Shown: piece after piece, positions 24,149-33,800 of the stretch
Position numbering within the stretch: the first letter of the stretch is position 1
How the letters are laid out: every line of letters starts with the position of its first letter
Source: Streptomyces lanatus
GTDB taxonomy: Bacteria > Actinomycetota > Actinomycetes > Streptomycetales > Streptomycetaceae
Assembly (NCBI RefSeq): GCF_014655715.1
Contig: NZ_BNBM01000004.1
Coordinates: 1-42,889, forward strand
Direction: 5' to 3'
Length of the DNA: 42,889 nucleotides
Translations under genes and position numbers: made by a program
Notes under the pieces: model-generated
Told to the model about the DNA's origin: nothing
The model's database searches: none
What the model saw: only the letters and a program-made list of their open reading frames with translations

Positions 24149-24991
24149 ATGGAACCGCCGGAACTCGGCCGCGCGATCGAGGCAGCACAGGCAACCGCTT
24201 CACGGCTGGGCCTCCAGGCCGGTGAAGCGACCATCATCCACAACTCGGACCGGGTTGTGCTGCGCCTGGACCCCTGCGCTGTCCTGGCCCGGGTTGCGCC
24301 TTCGGAGCACCTGGCCGGCTCCGAGTTCGAAGTGGAGGTCGCCCGCCGTCTCACCGCCGCCGGCGCCCCCGTGGCCGAGCTCGAGCCGCGCACCGCGCCC
24401 CAAGTCCATGTGCGTGACGGCTTCGCCGTCTCGCTGTGGACCTACTACGAACCCGTCAGAACACCGATCGCGCCGGCCGACTACGCGGACGCATTGATGC
24501 GGCACCACGCCGCCCTGCGCCAGACCGAACTTGACGCACCGCACGTCACCGACCGGATCGCCGGGGCGCTGAGCGAGGTCGACGACCGGGCACGGTCCCC
24601 CGAACTGCCCGATTCGGAACGGGAATTCCTCCGCAGCACACTCCGCGGCCTGAGCACCGCACTCAGCACCGAACGGGCCGCCGACCAGCTGCTGCACGGC
24701 GAGCCGCATCCAGGCAACCTTCTCAACACCAGACGAGGACCGCTCTTCGTCGACCTGGCCACATGCTGCCGCGGGCCTGTCGAATTCGACCTCGCCCACG
24801 CCCCCGAGAACGTGGCACAGCACTATCCGCGAGCCGACCACACCCTGACCCGCCAGTGCCGAGCCCTGAACTGGGCCATGTTCTCCGCCTGGCGCTGGCG
24901 CCGAACCGACCAGATGCCCCACCGGGACCACTGGAGAACCGAAGGACTCAACCGAACCCGCGCCGCACTTCAGGGCCGCGAACCGCACTGA
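24149..24991 (+). CDS. Aminoglycoside-phosphotransferase-like kinase (APH fold)
   Basis: The encoded protein has 280 aa. The N-lobe shows VVLRLDPCAVLARVAP and a helix FEVEVARRLTAAGAPVAEL. The catalytic loop reads LLHGEPHPGNLL (about residue 188), where classical APH enzymes have HGD; the metal motif reads FVDLATCCRGPVEFDLAH rather than DFE. These changes occur in actinobacterial APH-like proteins of unknown substrate, so aminoglycoside resistance should not be assumed. ATG 24149 follows a strong GAGGGGGG site. The gene stands alone, with decayed DNA before it and an oxidoreductase gene after it. Confidence 0.8.
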   Translation: MEPPELGRAIEAAQATASRLGLQAGEATIIHNSDRVVLRLDPCAVLARVAPSEHLAGSEFEVEVARRLTAAGAPVAELEPRTAPQVHVRDGFAVSLWTYYEPVRTPIAPADYADALMRHHAALRQTELDAPHVTDRIAGALSEVDDRARSPELPDSEREFLRSTLRGLSTALSTERAADQLLHGEPHPGNLLNTRRGPLFVDLATCCRGPVEFDLAHAPENVAQHYPRADHTLTRQCRALNWAMFSAWRWRRTDQMPHRDHWRTEGLNRTRAALQGREPH

Positions 24992-25082
24992 ACCCGGAAT
25001 ACAGCGGCCGCCGAGACCGCAACCACCCCACCGCCACTACGCACCGCGCAGCGCCCCCTAAGCCTGATCTTTAACAACCGGA

Positions 25083-25129
25083 CTCGAACGGTGTCGCGAA
25101 CTCGATCACTCGTATGGGCCTCCGCCCGG
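25083..25129 (+). repeat. Left copy of an imperfect direct repeat flanking the nitroreductase
   Basis: It starts CTCGAACGGTGTCGCGAACT and continues to GCCTCCGCCCGG. It matches 25777-25822 in the same orientation at roughly four of five positions, with one single-base gap. It lies just before the nitroreductase start codon. Confidence 0.5.
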
Positions 25130-25152
25130 CGTTCGTGGCAGGATCTGCCGGC

Positions 25153-25755
25153 ATGGAATTTTCCGAGGTGGTTCGCCGTCGGCGCATGATCCGGCACTAC
25201 TCCGACCAGCCGCTGGCCCCAGAGGTGGTCGAGCGGATCCTCGCCTCCGCTCTCCGGGCTCCTTCGGCTGGCTTCTCCCAGGGCTGGGCATTCCTTGCCC
25301 TTACCGATCCCGCCGACCGTGCTCGCTTCTGGCCGTTCGTACCCACCCGTGTCGAACAGACACCAACCATGCAGGATGCTCCGCTGGTTGTGGTGCCTCT
25401 GGCCCATAAGACGGCCTATCTGGAACGTTACGCCGAGCCCGACAAGGGCTGGGAAGACCGCGCCGAAGCCCGATGGCCGGCACCGTACTGGTACATCGAC
25501 ACCGGGATGGCCGCGCTGCTCATGCTGATGACCGCCGTTGACGAGGGCCTGGGCGCCTGCTTCTTCGGCATCATGCCCGAACACCTGCAACCCTTCCGCG
25601 CCGAGTTCGGGATACCTGACGCGTACGACCCCATCGGCGGGATCGCGGTTGGGTACCGTGCCGCCGACACGCCCCCGCAAAGCCCCCGCATCCAAGAACG
25701 CCGACGGGGCGCGGACGACGTCATCCACCGCGGCCACTGGGACCGACACACCTGA
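25153..25755 (+). CDS. Nitroreductase-family FMN oxidoreductase
   Basis: The encoded protein has 200 aa. The opening MEFSEVVRRRRMIRHYSDQPL is the FMN-phosphate-binding Arg cluster of the family. APSAGFSQGWAFLAL (about 36-50) and a C-terminal GLGACFFGIMPEHL with GGIAVGYRAAD complete the alpha/beta FMN fold. The length fits. Substrates range over nitro compounds, quinones and F420- or NAD(P)H-dependent reductions, so none is assigned. ATG 25153 has only a weak AGGA site. The gene is alone and sits between two similar direct repeats (25083 and 25777). Confidence 0.85.
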   Translation: MEFSEVVRRRRMIRHYSDQPLAPEVVERILASALRAPSAGFSQGWAFLALTDPADRARFWPFVPTRVEQTPTMQDAPLVVVPLAHKTAYLERYAEPDKGWEDRAEARWPAPYWYIDTGMAALLMLMTAVDEGLGACFFGIMPEHLQPFRAEFGIPDAYDPIGGIAVGYRAADTPPQSPRIQERRRGADDVIHRGHWDRHT

Positions 25756-25776
25756 AATCGTCCCCTCAGGCGATGT

Positions 25777-25822
25777 CTCGAACGATGTCCCGAACTTGAT
25801 CATCCGGATGGACTTCCGCCGG
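25777..25822 (+). repeat. Right copy of an imperfect direct repeat flanking the nitroreductase
   Basis: It starts CTCGAACGATGTCCCGAACT and ends ACTTCCGCCGG. It is the partner of 25083-25129. The two copies bracket one gene and about 650 bp. Confidence 0.5.
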
Positions 25823-26133
25823 ACATGAGCACGGTCCTCGTCTGATCATGTGCTCCGGCCCAGGTGCACTGATCAAGGCGAAGGCCGTGAGGGTGGGTCT
25901 CTCGCCTGATGCAGTCCGGGGGGAAGTGTTCGCGGAAGCGTCACGCTTCCCTACGTTGTTCTGCGGGACGCGGTGAGCCCTTCGTATGGTTGACCCGCCC
26001 CCGGTGTGTGAGGTGTGGCTCTCATGCTTCTGCCGCTTGTGGCTTGCCGGATTGGCCGCCCGACACCCCACGACGACTCGGCTGCCAATTAGGAATTGCG
26101 AATGATCGCTCTGTTGGGAATCGACAGCGAGGT
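25823..26133. other. Non-coding or decayed stretch
   Basis: No gene is supported. A short near-perfect hairpin, GGAAGCGT-C-ACGCTTCC, lies at 25934-25950. It could be the end of a lost mobile element, but nothing around it confirms that. Confidence 0.35.
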
Positions 26134-26541
26134 CCCTTCGAGGGTCTGACCGGCTCCGGCTTCAACGCCGCGCTGCAGATCGACGGCGCCGACGTGGACA
26201 CCTCGGGCGCGCTGAGCACGCACCGGCGCGTCTAACGGGCGGGCGACCGTCGTGAACAACGTGTCGAACATCGAGATCGGCGCCAACTACAAGCTCGCCC
26301 CGGTCGACTCGGTCATCGCCGACAGCGTCGTCACGGGCAGCCAGGGACGGTCGATCCGCTGCTCGCCTCCGACGGATCGCTGTGCCGGATCGGTGCGGGA
26401 AGCACGGCGATCGACACCGGCACCGGTGACCACGCCTTCGTGACCGAGGACCTGGGCGGCCGGGCCTGCGCCGGCGCCGTGTGGGACGCCTCGCCCCAAA
26501 GGATCGGTGGCGGGTCAGTCCCGCCACCGATCGTGCGGTGA
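26134..26541 (+). pseudogene. C-terminal remnant of a PL6 (chondroitinase-B/alginate-lyase-like) beta-helix protein
   Basis: Coherent pieces in successive frames read FEGLTGSGFNAALQIDGADV, then VVNNVSNIEIGANYKLAPVD with SVIADSVVTGSQG, then LCRIGAGSTAIDTG and DLGGRACAGAVWDAS. Together they match the last coils of right-handed beta-helix polysaccharide lyases of family PL6. A stop at 26233 and a frame change near 26355 break the frame, and the catalytic N-terminal half is absent. A strong hairpin follows at 26502-26532, probably its old terminator. Confidence 0.6.
26502..26532. terminator. Perfect 13-bp hairpin terminator
   Basis: Arms GATCGGTGGCGGG (26502-26514) and CCCGCCACCGATC (26520-26532) enclose TCAGT. 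It lies between the PL6 remnant (plus) and the lipoprotein gene (minus), so it may end transcription from both sides. Confidence 0.75.
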
Positions 26542-26555
26542 GCCGGCGGTCGGGG

Positions 26556-27839
26556 TCAGCGCTCGGTGAGGTGGACCGCTGTGCCGGTGTCGGTGTAGAC
26601 CAGCGCGGCGTAGGCGTTGACGCGGTCCGGGACGATTCCCGCGTCGGCGCCTACCGTTCGTCCGGTACGCCCGTCGACGACGAAGGCTCCGTCCTTGCCC
26701 TTGACGTAGAACAGATCCTTGAACTCGGCTTCTACGGTGGCGTTCCAATCGTCAGGACCGTCCCCCGCCGCCCGGCGCCACAGGATCTTGCCAGTCTTGT
26801 CCACGGCGAGCGCTCCGTCCTGCTTCGAAGCGCACAGCAGGACGGTGCCGCCCTCGCCGTGATGGCAGGTCATGCGCTTGGCCAGACCGGATCGCTTGGA
26901 CAGGACGAAGTCGCCGGTCGCGATCTCGACCAGCCGCGCCTGCTCGCTGTCGTCGTCGAGTTTGGCCAGAGGGGTGTCGTTCGATTTGACCGCCCAGGTC
27001 GTTCCGGCGGGCACCCCCTTGGCCCACAGGTCGCGGCCGTCGGACGCGGCAACACCGGCCAGCGAGTATTCGTCGTCCGGCTCTTCCCGGAACCCCAGAA
27101 CGGCGTCGCCTGACCCGCCGATCATCCAGAAACCTGCACGCTGCCAGAGCAGGCGGGGCTCGTCGTCCAGGGAGACCGCGAAGGTGCCCGTCATGTAGTC
27201 GTCCTCCGTCCAGGTGACGGTCACCGCGCCGTCCCCGGGCTCGAGCAGGAGCGCGCCGAGCTTGCCGGCCGGGTCACCATAGATGTCCACTGGCAGCCGC
27301 CAGATCAGCTTGCCGTTGTCGGCCCGGGCCGCGATCACCTCGAACCCGGCCTGCGCCGAACGGCTGCCCCGCTTGGTGAGTTGGACCGGCACGACGGTGA
27401 CCACGGCCGGTACACCGCCGATCCGCACCGGCACCGGGAACGACACGCGGCTGCGGATCATCTCGGCCTGTTTCGTGCTCAGATCGTCTGGCGCCGGCAG
27501 GTCGTACGTGGGCTTGTTCTGGGTCTTGATGTCGGTGACGGCCTTTCCCGTGGCCAGGTTGTACATCGTCACGCCGGACGCGTGCGTTAGCCAGGCCGCA
27601 CGCCCGTACAGAGCGAGGGGAGGGAAGCCCTTCGGGCCGGTCGGCAGGACATGGGCCGCCTTGCTGTCGAACGCCAAAGGCGCCGCGGCCCGTGGATCGC
27701 CGCTGAGGTCGAGCGCCTTCCGGGTGGGCGAGCCGGTGGCCGCCGGACTGTCGCCTTCCCCGGTCGAGCCTCCGGTGCACGAGGCCAACAGAGCTACTGC
27801 AGCCAGAGCGATGACACCTTCACGTACCGGACTTCTCAT
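26556..27839 (-). CDS. Lipoprotein with PQQ-type beta-propeller-like repeats
   Basis: The encoded protein has 427 aa. The N-terminus is a lipoprotein signal ending LLASC (Cys21), so the protein should be tethered outside the membrane. A Gly/Ser/Thr-rich linker follows, then repeated beta-strand units with the pattern NGKLIWRLPVDI, SDGRDLWAKGVP, KTGKILWRRAA and RTGRTVGADAG, as in PQQ-like quinoprotein propellers. No dehydrogenase active site or PQQ-binding residues can be claimed; many such Streptomyces proteins have no known role. The neighbouring plus-strand remnant at 28174-28984 resembles a Ser/Thr kinase, and propeller lipoproteins often sit beside such kinases. ATG 27839 begins the signal peptide. 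Confidence 0.75.
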   Translation of the reverse strand: MRSPVREGVIALAAVALLASCTGGSTGEGDSPAATGSPTRKALDLSGDPRAAAPLAFDSKAAHVLPTGPKGFPPLALYGRAAWLTHASGVTMYNLATGKAVTDIKTQNKPTYDLPAPDDLSTKQAEMIRSRVSFPVPVRIGGVPAVVTVVPVQLTKRGSRSAQAGFEVIAARADNGKLIWRLPVDIYGDPAGKLGALLLEPGDGAVTVTWTEDDYMTGTFAVSLDDEPRLLWQRAGFWMIGGSGDAVLGFREEPDDEYSLAGVAASDGRDLWAKGVPAGTTWAVKSNDTPLAKLDDDSEQARLVEIATGDFVLSKRSGLAKRMTCHHGEGGTVLLCASKQDGALAVDKTGKILWRRAAGDGPDDWNATVEAEFKDLFYVKGKDGAFVVDGRTGRTVGADAGIVPDRVNAYAALVYTDTGTAVHLTER

Positions 27840-28173
27840 CCGACTCTCCGCGTTCCGTGACCTGTGAGCTGACCCCGGTCGGTGACCAGATGGGCACTCC
27901 TGACATCAGCGGATTCGACCATTGGTGGGCCGGGACCGGTCCCGGCCTCGAATGGGGTGGAGCAGCCCCGCTTCTCCTGCTGGAGAAGCCCGCGTTCGCC
28001 GCGATCGTGAACCTCGCCCAGGCGTCCCTGGCACTGTTCCTCAGGTTCGGCCTCCACATGACCGCCGTCGCTGCGTATCGAGCAGTCCAGACTCGTCAAG
28101 GCAGCCTGATCCTGCGCCATGAGCGCCTCGGGAGGTGGCACCGTGGACGCGGCCATGGTGACCCCGGGGCAAC

Positions 28174-28984
28174 GTGCGGGCCGTTGTGCCCGTGCTCACC
28201 GCCATGTTCCGGCGTGGCCCGCGGGAGCGGCCCGACGCCGCCGAGGTCGGGCGGTTCCTGGCCGATATCGCCGGGTCCGAGCCTCAGCCCTCGCGGGACT
28301 CTCGCCGTCGTTCCCGGCGATGGGGTCGACACGGAGGACACCTCCGAAGCCCGAGGCCGGACCACGGTCGCCGCGAACGGTGAACCGCAGTCCCGGATCA
28401 GCGACCCGCACCCGCCGATACGTGTCGGTCCGCCTGCGCACGGGCTCGCCGCCCGAGACGTCGGAGAGCGACGAGTGCCATCGGCTGCTGGTGCCGCCCG
28501 GCGCCAAGGTCGACGGCACCCTCGTCGAGATCCGCGCCAGAACCGAGGGCCCGCCGGCCGACGGAGCCGCGGCGCTGTACGAGGCTGCCGACACCGCCGC
28601 CCGAAGCGCCGCCAAGGTCCTGAGGCAAGGCCCGATCCCGCGCCACTCCCCCGCCTACCCCGTCGGCGCCCCGGCCTGGAAGGACCTTGCGAACTGCTCG
28701 ACGCCGAGGCGCTGTCCGTCGTTCCCGGCCTCAAAGCCGACGCGCCGGAAGCCGGCGTCGCCGACTGGGACTGCGAGTGGGCCAGCGACGTCGTCGTCGT
28801 ACCGGAAGGCTACGGCGACGACACCGGCACGGTCTTCACCGAATACCGCCGCTACGGCAGCCAGGACGCCGAACCGTACGCCGAGATGGTGCGCCTGTAC
28901 GTCCGCGGGCAGCGCCCCGTGGACGAACTCTGCGACATGGCCACAGACCTCACCGCTTGCGCCGCCGAACTCCGCGCGCGATGA
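28174..28984 (+). pseudogene. Decayed Ser/Thr protein kinase C-terminal half
   Basis: At 28174-28290 the frame reads VRAVVPVLTAMFRRGPRERP followed by DAAEVGRFLADIAG, the last helix region of Hanks-type kinases (RDPAERPxA...). From about 28640, after a frame change near 28700, a second coherent part reads CELLDAEALSVVPGL..., VADWDCEWASDVVV... and ends with LCDMATDLTACAAEL. This resembles the paired-Cys extracellular domain of some Streptomyces kinases. The ATP-binding and catalytic regions are missing. Assignment rests on motif memory, so confidence is moderate. Confidence 0.45.
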
Positions 28985-29035
28985 CACCGCCTCACAAGGC
29001 ACGGGAGCGCTGACACGGGCGGCGATACGGTCTCC

Positions 29036-29824
29036 TCAGGAGGCGGAGTCCGGCCGGTCCTCGTCGTCCTCCATCAGCTCCAGGTCCGGCGGCACGAGCG
29101 TCGTCGACTCCACCAACCCCTTGAGCAGGTTGTGCAGCAGGGCGCTGTCGCCGGGGCAGCCCTGCGACTTGTCCCGCATCAGCGGGTACATGAAGCCGGT
29201 GCGGTCCAAACGGCGGCGCAGTGCCTCGAACCGGTACTCGATCCTGCGCTCGTTCCAGCCGGCCTCCGGGTGGAGGTAGGACAACTCCTTGGCAGCCTCG
29301 GTGTAGGTCAACGGCCTCGGGTCCTCCTCGTACAGCAGGTACCGCCGGCCGAGGACGACCAGCAGCAGCCGTTCGTCGTCGTCGAGCGGCCAGGTCACCG
29401 GGCGTTCGTTGCCGGCGTAGCGGTCCGATACCGGCCATGGGTCGTTGCGGCCCGTCACGTACAGCTCGACCAGGTGCTCGCGGAAGCCGGAGCCCTTCAC
29501 GAACAGCGGGGTGTAGCCGGTGGCGAGCGGGATCGGCTCGGTGCTGAGGTGCATCATCCGGCCGCGTGGCAGCCGGACGAGCTGACGTCCGGTGTTGCGC
29601 AGCCACCACTGCCCCGCGTGGTACGTCAGCTCCCCTTGCCGCCGGCTCACTCGCAGGTCGTCCACGCCGACCTCCAGGTCCACGTCCGGCATCGCGCCCC
29701 GTCCGAAGCGGACGATGCGGCCCGGCCGGGGCGGGGCGCTGAGGTCATCGATGACCGTGCGGGCATGCAGCGTGCCGGGCGGGCTGGGCGCGACTCCGCG
29801 CGCGAGGCTGGCGGAGGGTGACAT
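29036..29824 (-). CDS. FHA-domain protein with C-terminal helical region
   Basis: The encoded protein has 262 aa and is cytosolic. Residues 30-110 resemble an FHA phosphothreonine-binding domain: GRIVRFGRGAMPDVDLEVG, then DDLRVSRRQGELTYHAGQWW with LRNTGRQLVRL. The usual S-x-x-H becomes S-R-R-Q. A second part (DDDERLLLVVLGRRYLL, then TYTEAAKELSYLHPEAGWNE with RRIEYRFEALRRRL) looks like a winged-helix-type region found in Streptomyces FHA regulators. ATG 29824 follows GAGGAG; the longer frame upstream has no site. It may act with Ser/Thr kinases, but the nearest kinase is a wreck. Confidence 0.78.
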   Translation of the reverse strand: MSPSASLARGVAPSPPGTLHARTVIDDLSAPPRPGRIVRFGRGAMPDVDLEVGVDDLRVSRRQGELTYHAGQWWLRNTGRQLVRLPRGRMMHLSTEPIPLATGYTPLFVKGSGFREHLVELYVTGRNDPWPVSDRYAGNERPVTWPLDDDERLLLVVLGRRYLLYEEDPRPLTYTEAAKELSYLHPEAGWNERRIEYRFEALRRRLDRTGFMYPLMRDKSQGCPGDSALLHNLLKGLVESTTLVPPDLELMEDDEDRPDSAS

Positions 29825-30129
29825 TGCTGGACTCCTCGTTCGTGGCTTCTCGAGACAGCGCACGGCTTACCGACCAGTGTCCGCATCCCCTGCGGGACCC
29901 CTCCCAAGAACGGTCCTCTACAAGGAAACGTGCCCCGACGCGATGGCTCGACGGCGCCGAGAACGGCTGCCGGGCGGTGGCTCCGGGGAGGGGGCGAAGC
30001 CACCGTCCACGAGTACGCCGTCGAGGGCGGGCGGAGGGGCGGGCTGAGGGAGACGAAGCACCCGTCGTCGCCCTTGCCCTCCAGAGCCGAAGGTGCCGCC
30101 CCTCACCAGCCGCGCCGAACGCCGGCACG
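29825..30129. other. Spacer without a supported gene
   Basis: This GC-rich stretch lies between the FHA gene and the MFS remnant. Nothing recognisable is seen on either strand. Confidence 0.4.
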
Positions 30130-30702
30130 CCGGACGCGGCCGCGCTGCTCTATTTCGCCTTCAACTCCGCTACTCCAGCGGCCAGTTGGGCCCAAGCATG
30201 GCGCCATAGCGGCTCACCCCGGCGCCGCCAGGTCGCAGCCGCCGCCTACCTCACGCTCGCAATCCTGCCGCTGACTCTCTTCGACGCGCCCCTCGCGGTC
30301 GTCTCTGACCTCGCCCTGGCCGGACTCGTCGTGCCGGTCCTGCCGATCCTCTCCTCCGTCCTCATCGAGTCGGCGGCACCGCGCACTGTCCTCACCCAGG
30401 CGTTCGCCAGGGGCAACTCCGCAAACGCGGCAGGGATGGCGGGAGCCGCGGCAGTCGCGGGGCGGGTAGTGGACGCGGACAGTGCGCACGGCGGCTTCGG
30501 TGCGGCGATAGGAGTCGCGGTGCTCATGACTGCCCTGGCGCTCAGCGGACTGCAGGACTCACCATCGGACGGACCGAAGCCGTCCGCGCCCACGGAAACC
30601 ACGGCGCGAACGGCTCCACCCCAACCTGAACAGCACAACTCCGAACTCCTAGCCCCACCATCGAGGGCACGTGTCTCGCCAGGAGTGGGGCAAGCGCGGT
30701 GA
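30130..30702 (+). pseudogene. C-terminal remnant of an MFS transporter
   Basis: The frame reads AALLYFAFNSATPAASWAQA, then hydrophobic LTLAILPLTLFDAPLAVVSD and VLPILSSVLIESAAPRTVLT, and ends with AAGMAGAAAVAGRVVDADSA and a polar tail. Several membrane segments and the TQAFARGNSANAAG stretch correspond to the last segments of drug-efflux-type MFS proteins. The N-terminal two thirds and any start are absent. Confidence 0.55.
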
Positions 30703-30807
30703 CCGTGTCGACCACCAGCGCCGTGGGGCTGAAGTCATGATCCTCCGTGGCAGGGCCGAGCCTGTCGATCACCCACATCCGGGGTGAGCACGTTCGCAGG
30801 TATCCCG
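30703..30807. other. Short spacer
   Basis: This is a 105-bp interval between the MFS remnant and the convergent end of the WD40 gene. Nothing is recognised. Confidence 0.4.
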
Positions 30808-33800
30808 TTACGGGCACGAGGGCCGGTAGGCAAGGTTCCCGAAGTACGTGTTCCACTCGGCGCGGGTGATGGCGGGACGGCTGAGTCGGCACACGCGGTC
30901 GGCGACGCGCTCCGGGTCCGTCTCCCACAGTCGGGCGAGGCCGTCCGCGCCCGCTGTGGCCAGGGTGTGGTCATCGGGGCCGAACGCCGCCGCGAACACC
31001 GGCGTGATGGGCTCATCGTCGGTCAGCGAGACAAGTGCCTGGGGGTGGACCGGATCGGTCGTGTCCCACAGACGGGCGGTGCCGTCGGCACCCATGGTGG
31101 CCAGCGTGTTCCCGTCGGGGCTGAAGGCGGGAGAGTAGGCGTCGCCGACGTGGCCGCCGAAGGCCGCGCTCTGGTGCAGGCGGCGGTCGGTGACATCCCA
31201 CAGGCGCGTCACGCCGCCGAATTCGGTGGTGGCCAGGGTCTTGCCGTCCGGACGGAAGGCGACGGCGTTGACCCCGTCCGGGAGGGCCGGGGAGACGGCC
31301 AGCCTTCTAGGGTGGCGGCGGTCGCCGACGTCCCACAGCGCTACCCTGCGGTCCCATCCCCCGGTGGCCAGGGTGTTGCCGTCCGGGCTGAAGACGGCCG
31401 CATTGGAGCCACCGGGGTGGGCGGTGGTGGTGGCCAGTTCGCGGGGGCGGCGGGTGTCCGAGACGTCCAACAGCCGTACGGTGCCGTCCAGGTCGGAGGT
31501 GGCCAGGGCGCGGCCGTCGGGGCTGAAGGCCACGGTGTTCACGTGGTCGCCGTACCCGGTGAGGGTGGCCAGTGAGCGGGGGCGGCGGGGAACAGTGATG
31601 TCCCACAGCCGGGCCGTGCGGTCGTAACCGGCCGTTGCGAGGGTACGGCCGTCCGGACTCAGCGCCAGCCCGCAGACGGTGTCGGTGTGGCCGGTCAGGG
31701 TGGCCAGCGAGCGGGGGCGGCCGGGAACAGTGATGTCCCACAGCCGAGCCGTGCGGTCGTAACCGGCCGTGGCCAGAATGCGGCCGTCCGGACTCAGCGC
31801 CAGCGCACAGACGGTGTCGGTGTGGCCGTGGAGAGCGGGGAGGGGCAGGTCCCACAGCCGTGCGGTGTGGTCGTCCCCGGCGCTGGCCAGGGTTCGGCCG
31901 TCGGGGCTGAACGCCACGAAGACGGCGGCGTCGGTGTGCCCGGTCAGCACGGTCCGCTGCCTCGGGTGGCGCGGATCGCCGATGTCCCACACCCGCACGG
32001 TGTGGTCCAAGCCCGCGCTGGCGAGCGTGTGTCCGTCCGGGCTGATGGCGACGGAGCGCACGCCGTCGGTGTGGCCGGTCAGGGTCGCCAGCCTGGCCGG
32101 GCGTCCGGGGGCGGCCACGTTCCACAGCCGCACGGTGCGATCCCAGCTCGCGCTCGCCAGGGTCTTCCCGTCGGGGCCGAAGGCCACCCAGCTGACGGCT
32201 GCCGTGTGGCCGGTCAGGGTGGCCGACCGGTGGGCGTTCCCGGAGGCGTCGAGCGTCCACAGGTGTACGGCTCGGTCGAAGCCGGCTGCGGCCAGGGTGC
32301 GGCCGTCGGGACCGAAGGCCACGGAGACGAGCGCGGCGTCCGTGTCGTCTTCCGTGCGCAGTGCGGCTCTCGTGCGGGGACGGCGCTGATCGGTGACGTC
32401 CCACAGCCGTAAGGTGCCGTCGGTACTCGCGGTGGCGAGGGTGGTGCCGTCCGGGCTGAACGCCACGGCGTTGACGTCGCCGGTGTGGCCACGCAGGACC
32501 GCCAGCAGGCGGGGGCTGTCCGGGGCGGTGGTGTCCCATAGCCGCGCGGTGTCGTCCCAGCTCGCGGTGGCCAGGGTCCTGCCGTCGGCGCTGAAGGCGG
32601 CGTGGCTGACCTTGCCGGTGTGGCCGGTCAGGGTGGCCGGCGGGCGGGTGCGATGGGGGTCGGTGACGTTCCACAGGCGGGCGGTGTCGTCGTTGCTGCC
32701 GGTGACCAGCGTGCGGCTGTCGGCAGAGTAGGCCACCGCGTTGACGTTGTCGGTGTGCCCCGTGAGGCGCGTCGCGTACGGGGTCGCGAAGGTGCTGAGC
32801 AGACTGCTCCGGGCCTCGGTGGTGCGGGCCAGGCGGTAGGCGGCGAGGCTGAGCTGGGTGGCGAGCGCGGGATTGGTGGAGCGCAGCGCGGTGGCCTGCT
32901 CCGCGACCTTCTGGGAGAGGGCGATGTTGCGCTGCCGGGTGGCGGTGCCCTGGGCACGCACCGCGTAGACGGTGGTGGCCGAGGCGGTGATCAGGAGCAG
33001 GGTCAGCAACACGGTGAGCCGGCGCAGGCGGCGAACACCGCGGCGGGCGGCGGCCTGCTCGCTGTGCGCGGCGGCCCGGCTCGCGTCCAGGAACTCCCGC
33101 TCCTGCACGGACAGGGAGGCGCGGTCGAGCGCGGCGACCATGGCGAGACGCGTGCCTCGGTACAGCGCGCCGGGATCTCGCCCCAGCGCCTCCCACGCCA
33201 GTGCCGCATCGGTGAGCCGGCGCAGCACCCGCAGGGCTTCCCGGTCCTCGGCCAGCCATCCGTGCAGCCGGGGCCAGCAGCGGATCAGAGCCTCATGCGC
33301 CAGCTCCACCCGTTCGCGATCCAGTGTCAACAGCCGTGCCCGGGCGGCCTGTTCCAGTACGGCGACGATGTCGTCGCCGTCCGCCTGCTCGGCGAGCCCC
33401 CGCAACTCCGCCAGGCGCGCCGGTCTCCGGGTGTCTTCGGTTCCCTCGCCCAGCGCGGTCAGCCGCACAAAAGCCCTCCGGGCCAACTCCATTTGCCCTG
33501 GGCTCAGTCGTCCGTAGAACTCCTCCGCGGTGCGGGCGAGGCCGCCTTCGAGTCCGCCCACTGCCTGGAACCCCTCCAGCGTCAGCGCGTTACCACGGCG
33601 TCGCCGCCAGGTCTCAAGGAGCGCGTGCGACAGCAGCGGCAGCGCTCCGGCCTGGCCGTGCGCCTGTGCGGTGAGCGACGCCAGCAGTGCGCCCTCGACG
33701 GTGAGACCGGCCTGCTGGGCGGGTCTCACCACAGCCCTGCGTAACTCGTCGAGGCTCATCGGCCCGATCGGCGCCTGCGCGTCACGCATGACCTCCACCA

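Noticed and set aside
25934..25950. Near-perfect palindrome GGAAGCGTCACGCTTCC
   Set aside because: Its one-base loop and lack of T-rich tail or neighbouring gene end make a terminator doubtful, and no partner repeat for an IS end was found.
31307..33259. Long minus-strand open frame within the WD40 gene
   Set aside because: It is an out-of-frame echo of the WD40 repeats, Arg/Pro-rich, and has no independent support.
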